A DNA stretch of 64,000 nt, from the NCBI RefSeq assembly GCF_022701295.1, contig NZ_CP033204.1, positions 3,162,001 to 3,226,000 of the forward strand, written 5' to 3'. The notes beneath the pieces are model-generated. The model did no database searches. It saw only the letters and a program-made list of their open reading frames with translations, and was not told the DNA's origin. Of this stretch, positions 48,584 to 58,708 are shown piece by piece (the stretch's first letter is position 1; each line of letters starts with the position of its first letter). The DNA comes from Sphingopyxis sp. YF1 (lineage in GTDB: Bacteria; Pseudomonadota; Alphaproteobacteria; Sphingomonadales; Sphingomonadaceae). The position numbers and the translations under genes are program-made.

Positions 48584-48710
48584 TCCTCCCTGCCGGGTAG
48601 CGGTGGGGAGGGGGGCCGCTCGCGAAGCGAGTGGTGGAGGGGCCGCGCCAAAGCCCCGCCGTCAGCGGCTGCGCTGCTGCCACCTCCCCATCGCTTCGCG
48701 ACAGGGAGGA
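48584..48710. repeat. Inverted pair of family B repeats
   Basis: TCCTCCCTGCC...GGGGAGG at 48584-48611 and its inverted relative at 48683-48710 flank a GC-rich 71-base centre, giving a long palindromic element of about 127 bases between the aldehyde dehydrogenase gene and its terminator. The right copy matches the repeat at 17499-17526 in 26 of 28 bases. Confidence 0.65.
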
Positions 48711-48715
48711 TCCAG

Positions 48716-48741
48716 CCCCTCCCGTTTACGGGAGGGGTTTT
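48716..48741 (+). terminator. Strong intrinsic terminator before argJ
   Basis: Perfect nine-base arms CCCCTCCCG and CGGGAGGGG with loop TTTA, followed by TTTT. It ends transcription from the aldehyde dehydrogenase gene. argJ begins 35 bases later, so its promoter must overlap or lie very close. Confidence 0.85.
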
Positions 48742-48775
48742 GCTATGGGCCGATAGCGTTTATGCGCCCCCCATC

Positions 48776-50002
48776 ATGATCACCCGCTCCCCCCTCGCTC
48801 CCGCCGCTTTTCCCGCGCTTCCCGATATCGCCGGCGTCACCCTCCGCGTCGCGCGCGCGCATTACAAGCAATGGGACCGCTGCGACCTCACCTATGTCGA
48901 GCTCGCGCCGGACACGACCGTCGCCGGCGTCTTCACGCGCAACGTCTGCTGCTCGTCCGAAGTCGAGCTCGGCCGCGAACAGGTCAAGCGCGGCACGGGC
49001 CGCGCGCTGATCGTCAACGCGGGCAACAGCAACGCCTTCACTGGCTATCGCGGCCGCGAGGCGGTCGAGCAGATCATGGATCAGGTCGCCGGCCACCTCG
49101 GCTGCGCGCGCGAGGATGTTTTCGTCAGTTCGACCGGCGTCATCGGCGTCCCGCTGCCCAAAGACAAGGCGCGCGCCGGGGTCGCGGCCGCGCTGACCGC
49201 CGGGCCCTGTTCGTGGGAAGCCGCCGCCGAGACCATCGGCACCACCGACACCTTCGCCAAGGGATCGGGCGCCAGCGCGGTGATCGGCGAACGGACGGTG
49301 CAGGTGGCCGGCATCGTCAAGGGATCGGGGATGATCGCCCCCGACATGGCGACGATGCTCGGTTATATCTTCACCGACGCTGCGGTCGCGCCCAAGCTGC
49401 TGCAGGCGATGCTGAGCGAGGCGACGGGCGGCAGCTTCAACAGCATCACCGTCGACAGCGACACCTCGACCAGCGACACGGTGCTGCTCTTCGCCACCGG
49501 TCGGGCGGGCAATCCGCCGCTCGAATCATGGGACGATGCCGGGGCCGACGCACTCTACGCGGCGATCCGGCAGGTCGCGCTCGACCTCGCGCATCAGGTC
49601 GTTCGCGACGGCGAGGGCGCGTCGAAATTCATCGAGATCGAGATCACCAGCGCCACCGACGACCACAGCGCGAAGCGCGTCGCGCTCGCCGTCGCCAACT
49701 CCCCGCTGGTCAAGACCGCGATCGCGGGCGAGGATGCGAACTGGGGCCGCGTCGTGATGGCGGTGGGCAAGGCGGGCGAACCCGCCGACCGCGACCGCCT
49801 CGCAATCCGCTTCGGCGACCATTGGGTCGCGAAACAGGGACTACCGGTCGAGGGCTATGACGAGGCGCCGGTCGCTGCGCATCTCAAGGGACAGAACATC
49901 CGCATCGGCGCCGATCTCGGCCTCGGCGACGGCCGCGCGACCGTGTGGACGTGCGACCTCACCCACGGCTACATCAGCATCAACGCCGACTACAGGAGCT
50001 GA
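48776..50002 (+). CDS. argJ: Bifunctional glutamate N-acetyltransferase/amino-acid acetyltransferase
   Basis: A 408-residue ArgJ of the arginine pathway, which transfers acetyl between ornithine and glutamate and may also acetylate glutamate from acetyl-CoA. The self-cleavage site is before Thr193 in APDMATMLGY; the enzyme matures into alpha and beta chains. Other landmarks are VNAGNSNAFTG, SSTGVIGVPLP and SFNSITVDSDTSTSDT. The ATG chosen starts MITRSPLAP; an ATG 36 bases upstream overlaps the preceding terminator and is not preferred. No good ribosome binding site precedes it, so a leaderless or very short leader is possible. Confidence 0.93.
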   Translation: MITRSPLAPAAFPALPDIAGVTLRVARAHYKQWDRCDLTYVELAPDTTVAGVFTRNVCCSSEVELGREQVKRGTGRALIVNAGNSNAFTGYRGREAVEQIMDQVAGHLGCAREDVFVSSTGVIGVPLPKDKARAGVAAALTAGPCSWEAAAETIGTTDTFAKGSGASAVIGERTVQVAGIVKGSGMIAPDMATMLGYIFTDAAVAPKLLQAMLSEATGGSFNSITVDSDTSTSDTVLLFATGRAGNPPLESWDDAGADALYAAIRQVALDLAHQVVRDGEGASKFIEIEITSATDDHSAKRVALAVANSPLVKTAIAGEDANWGRVVMAVGKAGEPADRDRLAIRFGDHWVAKQGLPVEGYDEAPVAAHLKGQNIRIGADLGLGDGRATVWTCDLTHGYISINADYRS

Positions 50003-50013
50003 GCCTCCAATCC

Positions 50014-50099
50014 CGTCATTGCGGGGAAGCCGAAGGCGACGCGGCAATCCGGAGCTGCATATGCCGCCCCTGGATTGCTTCGCTCCGCTCGCAATGACG
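50014..50099. repeat. Interspersed repeat with CGTCATTGCG ends
   Basis: An 86-base element bounded by perfect ten-base inverted ends, CGTCATTGCG (50014-50023) and CGCAATGACG (50090-50099), with inner GGCAATCC/GGATTGC arms. It sits between convergent argJ and trxA. Repeats with CGTCATTGCGAGCG-type ends are widespread in alphaproteobacteria. Whether it is mobile or acts as a terminator cannot be told. Confidence 0.75.
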
Positions 50100-50109
50100 A
50101 GGTTGTGAT

Positions 50110-50430
50110 TTAGAGCGCGCCCTCGAGCCAGCCTTTGAGCGCGCTCTTCGGCGCCGCACCGACCTTGGTGTCGGCGATCTCGCCATTCTTGAACAGGATC
50201 ATCGTCGGAATGCCGCGCACGCCATATTTGCTCGGCGCATCGGGATGGTCGTCGATGTTGAGCTTGGCGATCACCACCTTGCCCGCCAGTTCGTCCGAGA
50301 TTTCCTCGAGCGCCGGCCCGATCATCTTGCACGGACCGCACCATTCGGCCCAGAAATCGACGAGCACGGGGGTGTCGCTGTCGAGCACATCGGCCTGGAA
50401 GCTGGCGTCGCTGATCGCTTTGGTACCCAT
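50110..50430 (-). CDS. trxA: Thioredoxin
   Basis: A 106-residue cytoplasmic thioredoxin with active site WCGPCK (Cys31 and Cys34), the cis-proline loop GIPTMILF and the helix motif [16 protein letters not shown] precedes the ATG. It follows addA by 32 bases on the same strand. An addB-addA-trxA order is common in sphingomonads and their relatives. Confidence 0.97.
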   Translation of the reverse strand: MGTKAISDASFQADVLDSDTPVLVDFWAEWCGPCKMIGPALEEISDELAGKVVIAKLNIDDHPDAPSKYGVRGIPTMILFKNGEIADTKVGAAPKSALKGWLEGAL

Positions 50431-50462
50431 TGGGAATCTCCTGAATATCTGTTGCCGCCAAG

Positions 50463-53400
50463 CTAGGAGTTGGCGGCGCCCGGCTCAAGGGGCGAAGCTG
50501 GCAAATTCGCCTTCATCGCCAGCAAGCCCGGCTTGTGCGGCGCCAGCGCAGCGTCGTCCAGCGCGAGCAACCGCGGCCCTGCCGTATAAAGCAGCGCGGC
50601 AGTGACCCGCCGTCCGGGAAAGATCACCGTCAGCGCGTCGCGATACGCCGCCATCTGCCGCAGATAGGCGGGTGCCACTTCGGACGCATCCGTCGGAACA
50701 TGCCGCCCGGTCTTGTAGTCGATCACCGTCACCGCATCGGTCGTGACGAGCAACCGGTCGACGATCCCCGCAACGACTGCGCCGCCCTCGACCACCGCCG
50801 ACAGCGGCACCTCGGCCAGCGAACCGGGGCCGAAGATCGCGCCATGGGCGGGGTCGCCCAGCACCGCGAGCACCTCGTCGACCAGCGCGCCACGCGCCGC
50901 TTCATCCAGCTCGGAGGCTTGTACCGCGAGCCAGTGCAGCGCCGCCGCGCGCCGGCGCTCGGGCGCCACCGGCGGCAGGCGCTCGAACAGCGAATGGAGC
51001 AGCAGCCCGCGCGTCACCGCGTCGGCGCGCACGCTCCCCTGCGGCGGCGTTGCGACATCGTCGTCGCCGAGCGACGAAGGCGCGAGCGGGCGCGGCGGGC
51101 GCGCCTCCTCGGGCGCGGCGGCATGCACCCAATCGGGCAGGACGAGCAGCGGCGGCGTGGTTTTCGCCGCCTTTGTCGCTTTTGCCCATTTTCCGCCGTT
51201 GGCGCGATGTACCCGTCGCCGCGACCAGTCGGGTCCGGCATCCTCCCATTCGTGCCCCATATCCCTGAGCACCGCATCGGCCGCGGCGTGCCAGCTTGCC
51301 TCGGGTACGCTGCGGTCGGGCTTCTTCGTCACCCCGGCGACGACGAGAATTTCCTCGGCGCGCGTTATCGCGACATAGAAGAGCCGCCAATGCTCCTGCG
51401 CCGCGGCGTCGGCAGCTTCCTGATAAGCCTTGGCGAGCGCGCCGTGCCGTTCGTCGGCGGGCACCGCGAAGACCGGGAGCTTTTCCCATCCCGCGACGTC
51501 GACGGTGAAGGGCCGGTGACCGATCGCCGCATCGTCGGTCGCATCGGCGAGGATGACGATCGGCGCCTGCAAGCCCTTCGACCCGTGCACGGTCATCACG
51601 CGGACGACGTCGCTGCGCGCCTCGGTCTGGCGCTTGATATCGGCCGCGCTTTCTTCGACCTGCGTCAGGAAACCGAGCAGCGACACCGTCTCGCGCGTCT
51701 CGAAGGCGAGCGCCTGACCCAGCAGTTCGTCGATCGGATCGCGCGCCTCGCGCCCGAGCCGCGCAAAGAGCTTGCGCCGCCCGTCGATCGGCCCCGACAG
51801 CAGGGTGTCGAGGAAGCGGAACGGCGTGGTGAAATCGGCCATGTTCAGCAGCGCGCGCAGCGCCGCCATCGTCCCCGCGGGCATGTCGCCCTCGGCAGCG
51901 CGAAGATGCTCCCAGATCGCGGCGCGCCCGCGTGCCCTGGTGCGCGCATAAAGCTCGTCCTGCGTCCAGCCGATCAGCGGCGAGACGAGCAGCGCCGCGA
52001 GATTCAGGTCGTCGAGCGGCTGCACCGCAAAACGCATCGCCGCCATCAAATCCTGCACGGCAAGCGGCTGGGTCAGCGCGAAGCGGTCGACGCCCGCGAC
52101 GGGGACGTGCAGCGCCTGCAGCCGCGCGACGATTCGCGCCGCGAGATCGCGGCGGCGACGCACAAGGATCATCACGTCGCCCGGCGACACGGGGCGTCCG
52201 TCCTTGCCATGTTCGATCCACTGCCGGACCTCACCCGCGATCGCGCGCGCCAGCCGCATGCTCGCGGGATCGCTCGCGGGCAGGCTCGAATCGCCGCCCC
52301 CCTCGTCCCCGCCGTCTTCCGCGCCCGTCTCCTCGGTGGCGGCATCGAGCGCCCTGCCCACCGGCAACGGCTCCCACAATTCGACCTGTCCGGCGTGCGC
52401 CTCGCGGAACGGTCGGTGCGGCGGTTCCTCGCCGGCGAGCCCCATCGCCGCGGTCCCGCCAGTCGCCAGCCAGGCATCGACGACGCGGAGCACCGCGGGG
52501 GTCGAACGATAGTTGGAAACCAGATCGACCTGCTGAAACGGCTGCCCGCCGATCTCGCCCATCGCATGGAACATGTCGCGCGCGGTTGCGAAGGCCTTGG
52601 GCTCGGTGCCCTGGAAGCCGAAGATCGCCTGCTTGCGGTCGCCGACGGTGAACAGCGTGCGAATGCGCTCTTCGCTGGCACCGACGCCCGCGAAAAACTC
52701 CTCGGCGAGCGACAGGACGATTCCCCACTGGCGCATGTTGGTGTCCTGCGCTTCGTCGACCAATATATGATCGGTGCGCTGGTCGAGCTTGAAGCGCACC
52801 CATTCGCCGAAACTGCTGACGCGCAGCAGCGTGCCCGCCAGCGTGATCAGATCGTCGAAATCGGCGAGCCCCGCTTCGCGCTTGGCGAGTGCATAGGCCT
52901 CGGCAAAACGGCTACCGAGCTTCCACGCCGCCGCCAGTTCGTCGGCGACGCGCATCGCCGCAACGGTGCCGCGCAGCGCCGCCGCTGCATCGACGATGCA
53001 CACGGCGCTGTCGACGCAGTCGGTCATCTTGCCCTTTTCGCCGGCGAAATCGGCGCGCAACTCGCCCTTGCCGGTCAGGAAACAACCGAGCAATTCGTCC
53101 AGCATCGCTGCGCGCTTCGTCGCGTCGGCCATCAGCCAGCCGACCATCACGTCCGAACAGGCGAGCCCGGTCTTGGTCCCCCACGCCGCACCGCTCGCCG
53201 CCACCGCCTTGATGTCGGCATCGGCGACGGCCTCGCCCGCGAGTTCGGCGGCGAGCCAAGCATCGGGATCGCCGCCGGGCAGGTCGAACGCCGCGCGCAG
53301 ATCGTGCGCGGCGGGCGGCAACAGCGCGCGCGGACCGCCGAAAGCGGCAGCGCAGCTCGACAGGAAGGACAGCGCGGCATCGGGACCCAGCCGCCGCGAC

Positions 53401-53954
53401 AGCGCCGCGGCCGCACCGCGCTGCGCATCGCCTTCGCTCGCGGCCTCGCCGAGCAGATCGCCCAGCACCTGCCGTTGCAGCGCCGCCGCCTCATCCTCCT
53501 CGATCGCGCGAAAGCCGGGCAGCAGCTTCGCCTCGAGCGGGAAGCTCGCGAGCAGCGTCTGGCAGAAACTGTGGATCGTCTGGACGCGGATCGCGCCGCC
53601 CGGGCTGTCGATCACCGTGGCGAACAGCGCGCGGGCGCGCGCCATCAGCCCCGGCCGATCCCAGTCGAGGCCGAGCGCATGCAGGTCGAGCCGCAATTCC
53701 CCATCGGCCATTCGCACCCACGCCGCGAGCCGCTCGTGGATACGGTGCGCCATCTCGGCAGCGCCCGCCTTGGTGAAGGTGATGCACAGGATCGCCTCGG
53801 GCGACACCCCGTCGAGCATCAGCCGCAGCACCCGCGCCGACAGCACCTGCGTCTTGCCGGTGCCCGCCGACGCGCCGAGCCAGACATGGCGTTCGGGGTC
53901 GGCGGCGGCGCCCTGTCGCGGGTCGAGCGTCGCGAGGCCGGACGGCTTGCTCAT
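50463..53954 (-). CDS. addA: Double-strand break repair helicase-nuclease AddA
   Basis: An 1163-residue UvrD-type helicase with a C-terminal RecB nuclease domain. Walker A is GASAGTGKT at residues 27-35. Helicase motifs include [59 protein letters not shown] and YVAITRAEE. The nuclease motif VIDYKTGRH is near the C-terminus. With AddB it processes DNA ends for homologous recombination, replacing RecBCD. Its ATG overlaps the addB stop by four bases; an in-frame ATG nine codons upstream lies inside addB and is less likely. Confidence 0.95.
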   Translation of the reverse strand: MSKPSGLATLDPRQGAAADPERHVWLGASAGTGKTQVLSARVLRLMLDGVSPEAILCITFTKAGAAEMAHRIHERLAAWVRMADGELRLDLHALGLDWDRPGLMARARALFATVIDSPGGAIRVQTIHSFCQTLLASFPLEAKLLPGFRAIEEDEAAALQRQVLGDLLGEAASEGDAQRGAAAALSRRLGPDAALSFLSSCAAAFGGPRALLPPAAHDLRAAFDLPGGDPDAWLAAELAGEAVADADIKAVAASGAAWGTKTGLACSDVMVGWLMADATKRAAMLDELLGCFLTGKGELRADFAGEKGKMTDCVDSAVCIVDAAAALRGTVAAMRVADELAAAWKLGSRFAEAYALAKREAGLADFDDLITLAGTLLRVSSFGEWVRFKLDQRTDHILVDEAQDTNMRQWGIVLSLAEEFFAGVGASEERIRTLFTVGDRKQAIFGFQGTEPKAFATARDMFHAMGEIGGQPFQQVDLVSNYRSTPAVLRVVDAWLATGGTAAMGLAGEEPPHRPFREAHAGQVELWEPLPVGRALDAATEETGAEDGGDEGGGDSSLPASDPASMRLARAIAGEVRQWIEHGKDGRPVSPGDVMILVRRRRDLAARIVARLQALHVPVAGVDRFALTQPLAVQDLMAAMRFAVQPLDDLNLAALLVSPLIGWTQDELYARTRARGRAAIWEHLRAAEGDMPAGTMAALRALLNMADFTTPFRFLDTLLSGPIDGRRKLFARLGREARDPIDELLGQALAFETRETVSLLGFLTQVEESAADIKRQTEARSDVVRVMTVHGSKGLQAPIVILADATDDAAIGHRPFTVDVAGWEKLPVFAVPADERHGALAKAYQEAADAAAQEHWRLFYVAITRAEEILVVAGVTKKPDRSVPEASWHAAADAVLRDMGHEWEDAGPDWSRRRVHRANGGKWAKATKAAKTTPPLLVLPDWVHAAAPEEARPPRPLAPSSLGDDDVATPPQGSVRADAVTRGLLLHSLFERLPPVAPERRRAAALHWLAVQASELDEAARGALVDEVLAVLGDPAHGAIFGPGSLAEVPLSAVVEGGAVVAGIVDRLLVTTDAVTVIDYKTGRHVPTDASEVAPAYLRQMAAYRDALTVIFPGRRVTAALLYTAGPRLLALDDAALAPHKPGLLAMKANLPASPLEPGAANS

Positions 53955-56900
53955 GCGCCCTCCTCCCCGCGCCCGAACCATTCGTCGCGGCGCATCAGCT
54001 GGTCATACTCCCCATAGCCCGCCGCCTCGCCCGGCACGAAGGGCGCTTCGCCGAACAGGTAGGAAGCCGCCAGTTCCGACAGCGCGTCAGCGGCATGGTC
54101 GATCGCCGCCTCGGCGGTCTTGAGGTCGCTGCGAGGCCCATAAGTGTTGCTGATCTTCCCCGCCCCGCCCGCGCGGCGATCGGGACGCAGGCTCCAATAT
54201 TCAAGGCTCGCAACCGGCGCCGCGGCGATGCCCACCATGCCACCCTCGCGCGCGATCAGGCCGAGCAGCCCCAATTGGTTGTCGAGCTTCGCATAAGCCG
54301 CTTTCGTGCTCGGCGCGCCGCCCGACTTGTAATCAACGATCGCGAGACCGCCATCGGCGTCGCGGTCGATCCGGTCGGCTTTGCCGTGCAGCGTCAGTCC
54401 GCCGTCGGTCCATTCGCCGCGTACCTCGACATCGACCGGCACGCGTACGCCGGCTTCGCGGACCTGCGCCGCCGCCCAGCGCAGCGCCGGTTCGATCCGC
54501 GGCAGCCAGAAAGCGCGCGCGATCGCGTCGAGCGCGGGGTCGGCCGCCAGCGCCGCAAGCGCAGCCTCGAAGCCGTCCGCCGTCGCGCCGCCACGCACCC
54601 AATCCTCGAACAATTTGTGCACACGCGTGCCGCGCCAGCGGGGGTCGGGCGCGGCGCTCAGCGGGTCGAGCGCCGACAGGCCGAGCATCTGGTTGGCATA
54701 ATAGGCATAGGGATCGCGCGCGAGCCGGTCGACCGCCGTGACGCTGATCCGGCGCGGGCGCTCGCCGGCGGGGGGCGCGGGACGCGGCCGGGCCACGGGC
54801 TGCGGGTCGCCCGGCGGGACGTCGAGCTCCGCGGCGAGCCGCGTGACCGCTACGCCCCCTGGCGCGGGCTCGGGCAGATCGCCCGCGAGCGCCGCCAGCC
54901 GCAGCCAGAAGCGCGACGCCACCGCGGGGTCGCCACCGCTTCGCCGCGCGCGCGTCACGACGATCTCGCCCGCGCCAAGCGCACCCGCAAAGTCGTGCGC
55001 CGCGGCGCCCTGCTGGCGTTCGGGCGCGGGCAGGCCAAGCAGGCGGCGGATGCCCGGCGCGAGCCACGGATCGGGCTGCATCGCCGGGGGCCAGCGCCCT
55101 TCGTCGAGCCCGCCAAGGATCATCAGGTCGGCGCGCTGCAATCGCGCTTCGAGCAATCCCCAGATAAACAGACGCGGGTGTCCCCCGTAAGGCGGTCGCA
55201 CGCTTTCGGCGGCGAGGAGCTGGTCCAGCATCGCGGGGAAATCACCGGGATCGACCAGCGACGGCCCATCGCCGCGCGCCAGCGCCCATTGATCGAACAA
55301 TCCCGCCAGCGCGCGTCCTGCCGGTCCGCTCCACACCGCGTCGCCCGCCAGCATCTCGAGCGCCGCCTGCAATGCGCCGAGCAGGACCGCGGGCGGCGAA
55401 GGCGAAGCAAAGGGCGCGAGCGCCGTATCGAGCGCGGCCGCCACCGCATCCCACCAGGGTTGAAGCTGTACCGCGAGCGCGTGCCCGCGCGACCGGGGGT
55501 CGGCGGCGCACCGGGCGATCCGTTCGCTCACCCCGGCGCGTCCCGGTGTCAGCCCCGGCTCGCGCAGCAACAGGTCGAGCCGCCGGACCTGATCGAGCCA
55601 CGCCGTGCGCCCCTCGCCCTTGCGGACCAGCGGATGGCCGAGCAAGGCCACCAGCGCGATCGGATCGAAGCGCGCCGCCAGCTCGGCGAGCAGCAGCACA
55701 AGGGCCCCCGGCGGTGTCTTCGACAGGGGCTGGCCCGCGCTGTCGTCGACCGAGATACCCCAGCGCGCCAGCGCCGCCGCGACGCGTTCGGCCAGACCGC
55801 GATCGGGGGTGACCAGCGCCGCCGTCCGCCCGGCTGTCTCGATCGCCTCGCGCATCAGCAGCGCGATGCCCTGCGCTTCCTGCCCGTCGTCGGCAAACAC
55901 CGCGCCCGACAAACCCGCCGTCGCCGCCGACTGGTCGCCCGCGGTCTGCCACTGCGCGGTAAATTCGGCGGGGGCGAAGAGCAGCGAGACGAAAGGCGAG
56001 CGGGCGGCGGGACCGTCGAACGCCGAACCCGCGTCCCACTCGACGACTTCAGCGCGCGCAACGCCCATGCGGTCGAGCAACAGCTTGAGATGATATTGCG
56101 GATGGGTTTCGAGCGGCCGGGCCCGGTTTTCGGGATCGGCTTTCGTCGGCCCGAGCGCCTCCCATTCTTCCGCGGTCATCACCGCATCGAGCCCCGGCAG
56201 CACGACCATGCCGCGCGCCATGTCGGCGACGGTGCGCAGCAGCCGCGCGACCGCGGGCGCCGCGGTGGTGATGCCCGCGGCGACGGTGAAGCGCGCGGGC
56301 GGTGCGACGCGCCAGCCGTCCGCCACCCGGTCGAGCAGCCGGTTGCGCCGCGCCGCGCGGTCGATGTGCCCCGTCCGGGCGAGGACGTCCGGCCAGTGAT
56401 CGACGAGCAGCCGAAGCCGCCCGAGCGAGGCGCGCCAATGATCGGCGAAGGCGCCGAGGTCGAGATCGACGAGCGCAGCCGGCGCGACCTCCTCATAATG
56501 AAGCTGGTCGATCACCCGCGCGAGCCCTTCGGCGAGCTGGAACGCTGCCGCGCCGCGGATCGCCTCTTCGCCCGCAGGGGTATGGCGTTCGATCAGTTCG
56601 GCGAGCAGCAGGCGGCGGCGCAGCGGTTCGATCGCGGGGGGCATCGCCCCCGTCTCGTCGATCGGGTCAAGCGCGAGCGCGACGCTCTCGTCGAGGTCGG
56701 CGTCGCCGATCACCGCGAGCCGGGGCATCAGCAGCCCCGCCCCGCCGGCGCGCACGAACGCCGCCTGCACCGCGCTCCGCGCGCGGTTGCTCGGCAGCAG
56801 GATCATGCCTTCGGCGAGCCCCAGCGCACCGTCGGCAAAGCGCGCGGTCAGCCCGGCGACGAGCGCATCGGCGAAGGCCCGGTGGACCGGGATGGAGAAG

Positions 56901-56971
56901 ACGGCTGGATGCGAGGCGGATGACACCCGCGCAGCCTTAGCGCAAAATCGCGGGCGCGCGACCCCCGACAT
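53951..56971 (-). CDS. addB: Double-strand break repair protein AddB
   Basis: A 1006-residue AddB, the partner of AddA, with a degenerate helicase-like body and a C-terminal nuclease. Family wording: FSIPVHRAFADALVAGL at the start, MILLPSNRARSAVQAAF (Walker-like region), LMILGGLDEGRWPP, and the nuclease motif AIVDYKSGGAPS following GKADRIDR. No cysteine-rich Fe-S cluster typical of Bacillus AddB is obvious, as expected for alphaproteobacteria. A GTG 45 bases downstream, preceded by AAGG, is an alternative start. It lies 31 bases behind murU. Confidence 0.92.
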   Translation of the reverse strand: MSGVARPRFCAKAARVSSASHPAVFSIPVHRAFADALVAGLTARFADGALGLAEGMILLPSNRARSAVQAAFVRAGGAGLLMPRLAVIGDADLDESVALALDPIDETGAMPPAIEPLRRRLLLAELIERHTPAGEEAIRGAAAFQLAEGLARVIDQLHYEEVAPAALVDLDLGAFADHWRASLGRLRLLVDHWPDVLARTGHIDRAARRNRLLDRVADGWRVAPPARFTVAAGITTAAPAVARLLRTVADMARGMVVLPGLDAVMTAEEWEALGPTKADPENRARPLETHPQYHLKLLLDRMGVARAEVVEWDAGSAFDGPAARSPFVSLLFAPAEFTAQWQTAGDQSAATAGLSGAVFADDGQEAQGIALLMREAIETAGRTAALVTPDRGLAERVAAALARWGISVDDSAGQPLSKTPPGALVLLLAELAARFDPIALVALLGHPLVRKGEGRTAWLDQVRRLDLLLREPGLTPGRAGVSERIARCAADPRSRGHALAVQLQPWWDAVAAALDTALAPFASPSPPAVLLGALQAALEMLAGDAVWSGPAGRALAGLFDQWALARGDGPSLVDPGDFPAMLDQLLAAESVRPPYGGHPRLFIWGLLEARLQRADLMILGGLDEGRWPPAMQPDPWLAPGIRRLLGLPAPERQQGAAAHDFAGALGAGEIVVTRARRSGGDPAVASRFWLRLAALAGDLPEPAPGGVAVTRLAAELDVPPGDPQPVARPRPAPPAGERPRRISVTAVDRLARDPYAYYANQMLGLSALDPLSAAPDPRWRGTRVHKLFEDWVRGGATADGFEAALAALAADPALDAIARAFWLPRIEPALRWAAAQVREAGVRVPVDVEVRGEWTDGGLTLHGKADRIDRDADGGLAIVDYKSGGAPSTKAAYAKLDNQLGLLGLIAREGGMVGIAAAPVASLEYWSLRPDRRAGGAGKISNTYGPRSDLKTAEAAIDHAADALSELAASYLFGEAPFVPGEAAGYGEYDQLMRRDEWFGRGEEGA

Positions 56972-57002
56972 CGGGCCCGCCCTTCATCCCGGCCAAAACC
57001 GA

Positions 57003-57740
57003 TCAGACCTCGGTCAGCGCCGTTTCGGTCGGGGCGATGGCCGTGGGGGTTCCGACTTCGAACCACTGTCCCATATGCGACAGGCCGTAGAGCCGCCCTG
57101 CCGCGATCGCGCGGTCCCACAACATGTTCGTCGAAAAGGCGCCGTCAGGAGCATCTTCCAGCAATCGCGGCGAAATCAGCTGGACGCCGGTGTAGACGAA
57201 CGGCGCGACGCGCCCCGCCCTGCGACGCGACAGCCGGCCCGAGGGATCCATGTGGAAATCGCCGCGTCCCGAATGCCCGGTCGCGCTCGCCTGCCGGATC
57301 ACCAGCAGCAGCGCGTCCATGCGCGCGCCGTCCCAGTGGCTCGCGAGGTTCAGGATGCTGTCCTGCGGCCCGTCGGTCCAGATATTGTCGCTGTTGACGA
57401 TCAGGATCGGGTCACCGCGCAGCTGCGGCAACGCTTTCACCATCCCGCCGCCCGTCTCGAGCAGATGCGCGCGCTCGTCCGAAATCGCGATGCTGAACGG
57501 CCGCCGCTGCGCCGCGAGATGCGCCTCGAGCGCATCGGCGAGATAGTGGACGTTGACCACGACATGCGGAATGCCTGCCGCCTCGATGCGGTCGAGGCTG
57601 TGGTCGATCAGCGCCTTGCCCGCGACGCGGACCAGCGGCTTGGGCCGCGTCGCGGTCAGCGGACGCATGCGCTTGCCGATCCCCGCCGCCATCACCATCG
57701 CGCTTTCGATTGTCACCGGTTTCGGATCCTTCACGTCCAT
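57003..57740 (-). CDS. murU: N-acetylmuramate alpha-1-phosphate uridylyltransferase (MurU-like)
   Basis: A 245-residue nucleotidyltransferase. VMAAGIGKRMRPLTATRPKP is the nucleotide-binding signature, NSDNIW the metal site, and TNMLWDRAIAAGRLYGL and WFEVGTP the sugar-phosphate side. MurU joins MurNAc-1-phosphate to UDP, giving UDP-MurNAc in the fosfomycin-bypassing peptidoglycan recycling route. The assignment leans on its partner amgK, whose 3' end overlaps it by ten bases. Mannose- and glucose-1-phosphate nucleotidyltransferases look similar. Confidence 0.83.
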   Translation of the reverse strand: MDVKDPKPVTIESAMVMAAGIGKRMRPLTATRPKPLVRVAGKALIDHSLDRIEAAGIPHVVVNVHYLADALEAHLAAQRRPFSIAISDERAHLLETGGGMVKALPQLRGDPILIVNSDNIWTDGPQDSILNLASHWDGARMDALLLVIRQASATGHSGRGDFHMDPSGRLSRRRAGRVAPFVYTGVQLISPRLLEDAPDGAFSTNMLWDRAIAAGRLYGLSHMGQWFEVGTPTAIAPTETALTEV

Positions 57741-58708
57741 GCCTCCGCGCGCTTGTCGGCGGGAATATTGGCGTCGAACCATTGCCGGACGGGGACAAGC
57801 GCGGGATGCGCGAGATCGCGTTCGAGCAGTCCCCACATGCGCGGCTGAAACTGGCGATAACCGGGCTTGCCGTCGCGCTTCCACAGCCGCACGAACACGC
57901 CCAGGATGCGCGTGTTGCGCTGCGCCGCGAGCGCCCAATAGGCATTGCGGAACGCCGCGCCCTGCCCCGTCGCCGCGGCATAGCGGTCGAGCATCGCGGC
58001 CTCGACTGCCGGGGTCACGTCGCGCCGCGCGTCCTCGAGCACCGAGGCAAGGTCGTAGGCGGGGTGGCCGACGAGTGCGTCCTGGAAATCGAGCAGCCCG
58101 TAATGCGCAATCCCGTCGCGGTCGCCGACGAGCATGATGTTTTCGGCGTGGAAATCGCGCAGCACCGTAACGCGCGGCAGGCCGTCGGCCTCGATCGGCG
58201 CCAGCGCCGCCTCCCATGCCGCGCGGAACGCGTCGCGATCGACGTCGATCCCCAGCGCCGGGCAATACCAGTCGCTGAACAGCATCACCTCGTCGAGCCA
58301 TTGTTCGAGGCCATGCACCGGCAGCCCCGCCATCGGCGGTCGCGCGTGCAGGTGGACCAGAAGGTCGGTCACCCCGGCATAATGGCGCGCTTCGCGATCG
58401 GGCGCGCCATCGATCGTCTCGCGCAGCCGGACATCGCCGAAATCCTCGATCAGCAGCAACCCCCGGTCGAGGTCGCGCGCGAGGATCACCGGCGCGCTCA
58501 ATCCCTGATCGCACAGATATTCGGCCACCGCGATGAAGGGACGCGGGTCCTCGTGTGGCGGCGGAGCGTCCATCAGCACCGCCTGCCGCGCGCCGTCGAC
58601 GACGCGAAAATAGCGACGAAACGAGGCATCGCCGGCAAGCGGGAAGATTGTCGCGTCGCCCCAGCCATGCGCGGCGAGGAAGGCGGGCGCATGCGGGGGC
58701 GGAATCAT
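57731..58708 (-). CDS. amgK: N-acetylmuramate/N-acetylglucosamine kinase (AmgK-like)
   Basis: A 325-residue aminoglycoside-phosphotransferase-fold kinase. Landmarks: FPLAGDASFRRYFRV, ILARDLDRGLLLIEDFGD, the catalytic loop VLRDFHAENIMLV (Asp) and LLDFQDALVGHPAYDLASVL (metal-binding Asp). AmgK phosphorylates MurNAc at C1, feeding MurU next door. The ATG overlapping the tsaE stop (ATGA) is chosen. One four codons upstream (MAAPM) has GGGGGAG close in front and cannot be excluded. Confidence 0.83.
   Translation of the reverse strand: MIPPPHAPAFLAAHGWGDATIFPLAGDASFRRYFRVVDGARQAVLMDAPPPHEDPRPFIAVAEYLCDQGLSAPVILARDLDRGLLLIEDFGDVRLRETIDGAPDREARHYAGVTDLLVHLHARPPMAGLPVHGLEQWLDEVMLFSDWYCPALGIDVDRDAFRAAWEAALAPIEADGLPRVTVLRDFHAENIMLVGDRDGIAHYGLLDFQDALVGHPAYDLASVLEDARRDVTPAVEAAMLDRYAAATGQGAAFRNAYWALAAQRNTRILGVFVRLWKRDGKPGYRQFQPRMWGLLERDLAHPALVPVRQWFDANIPADKRAEAWT

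Noticed and set aside
50535..54017. An 1160-codon plus-strand frame opposite addA (and a 942-codon one opposite addB)
   Set aside because: Both run across confident AddAB genes with complete helicase and nuclease motifs; the antisense products are arginine-rich noise.
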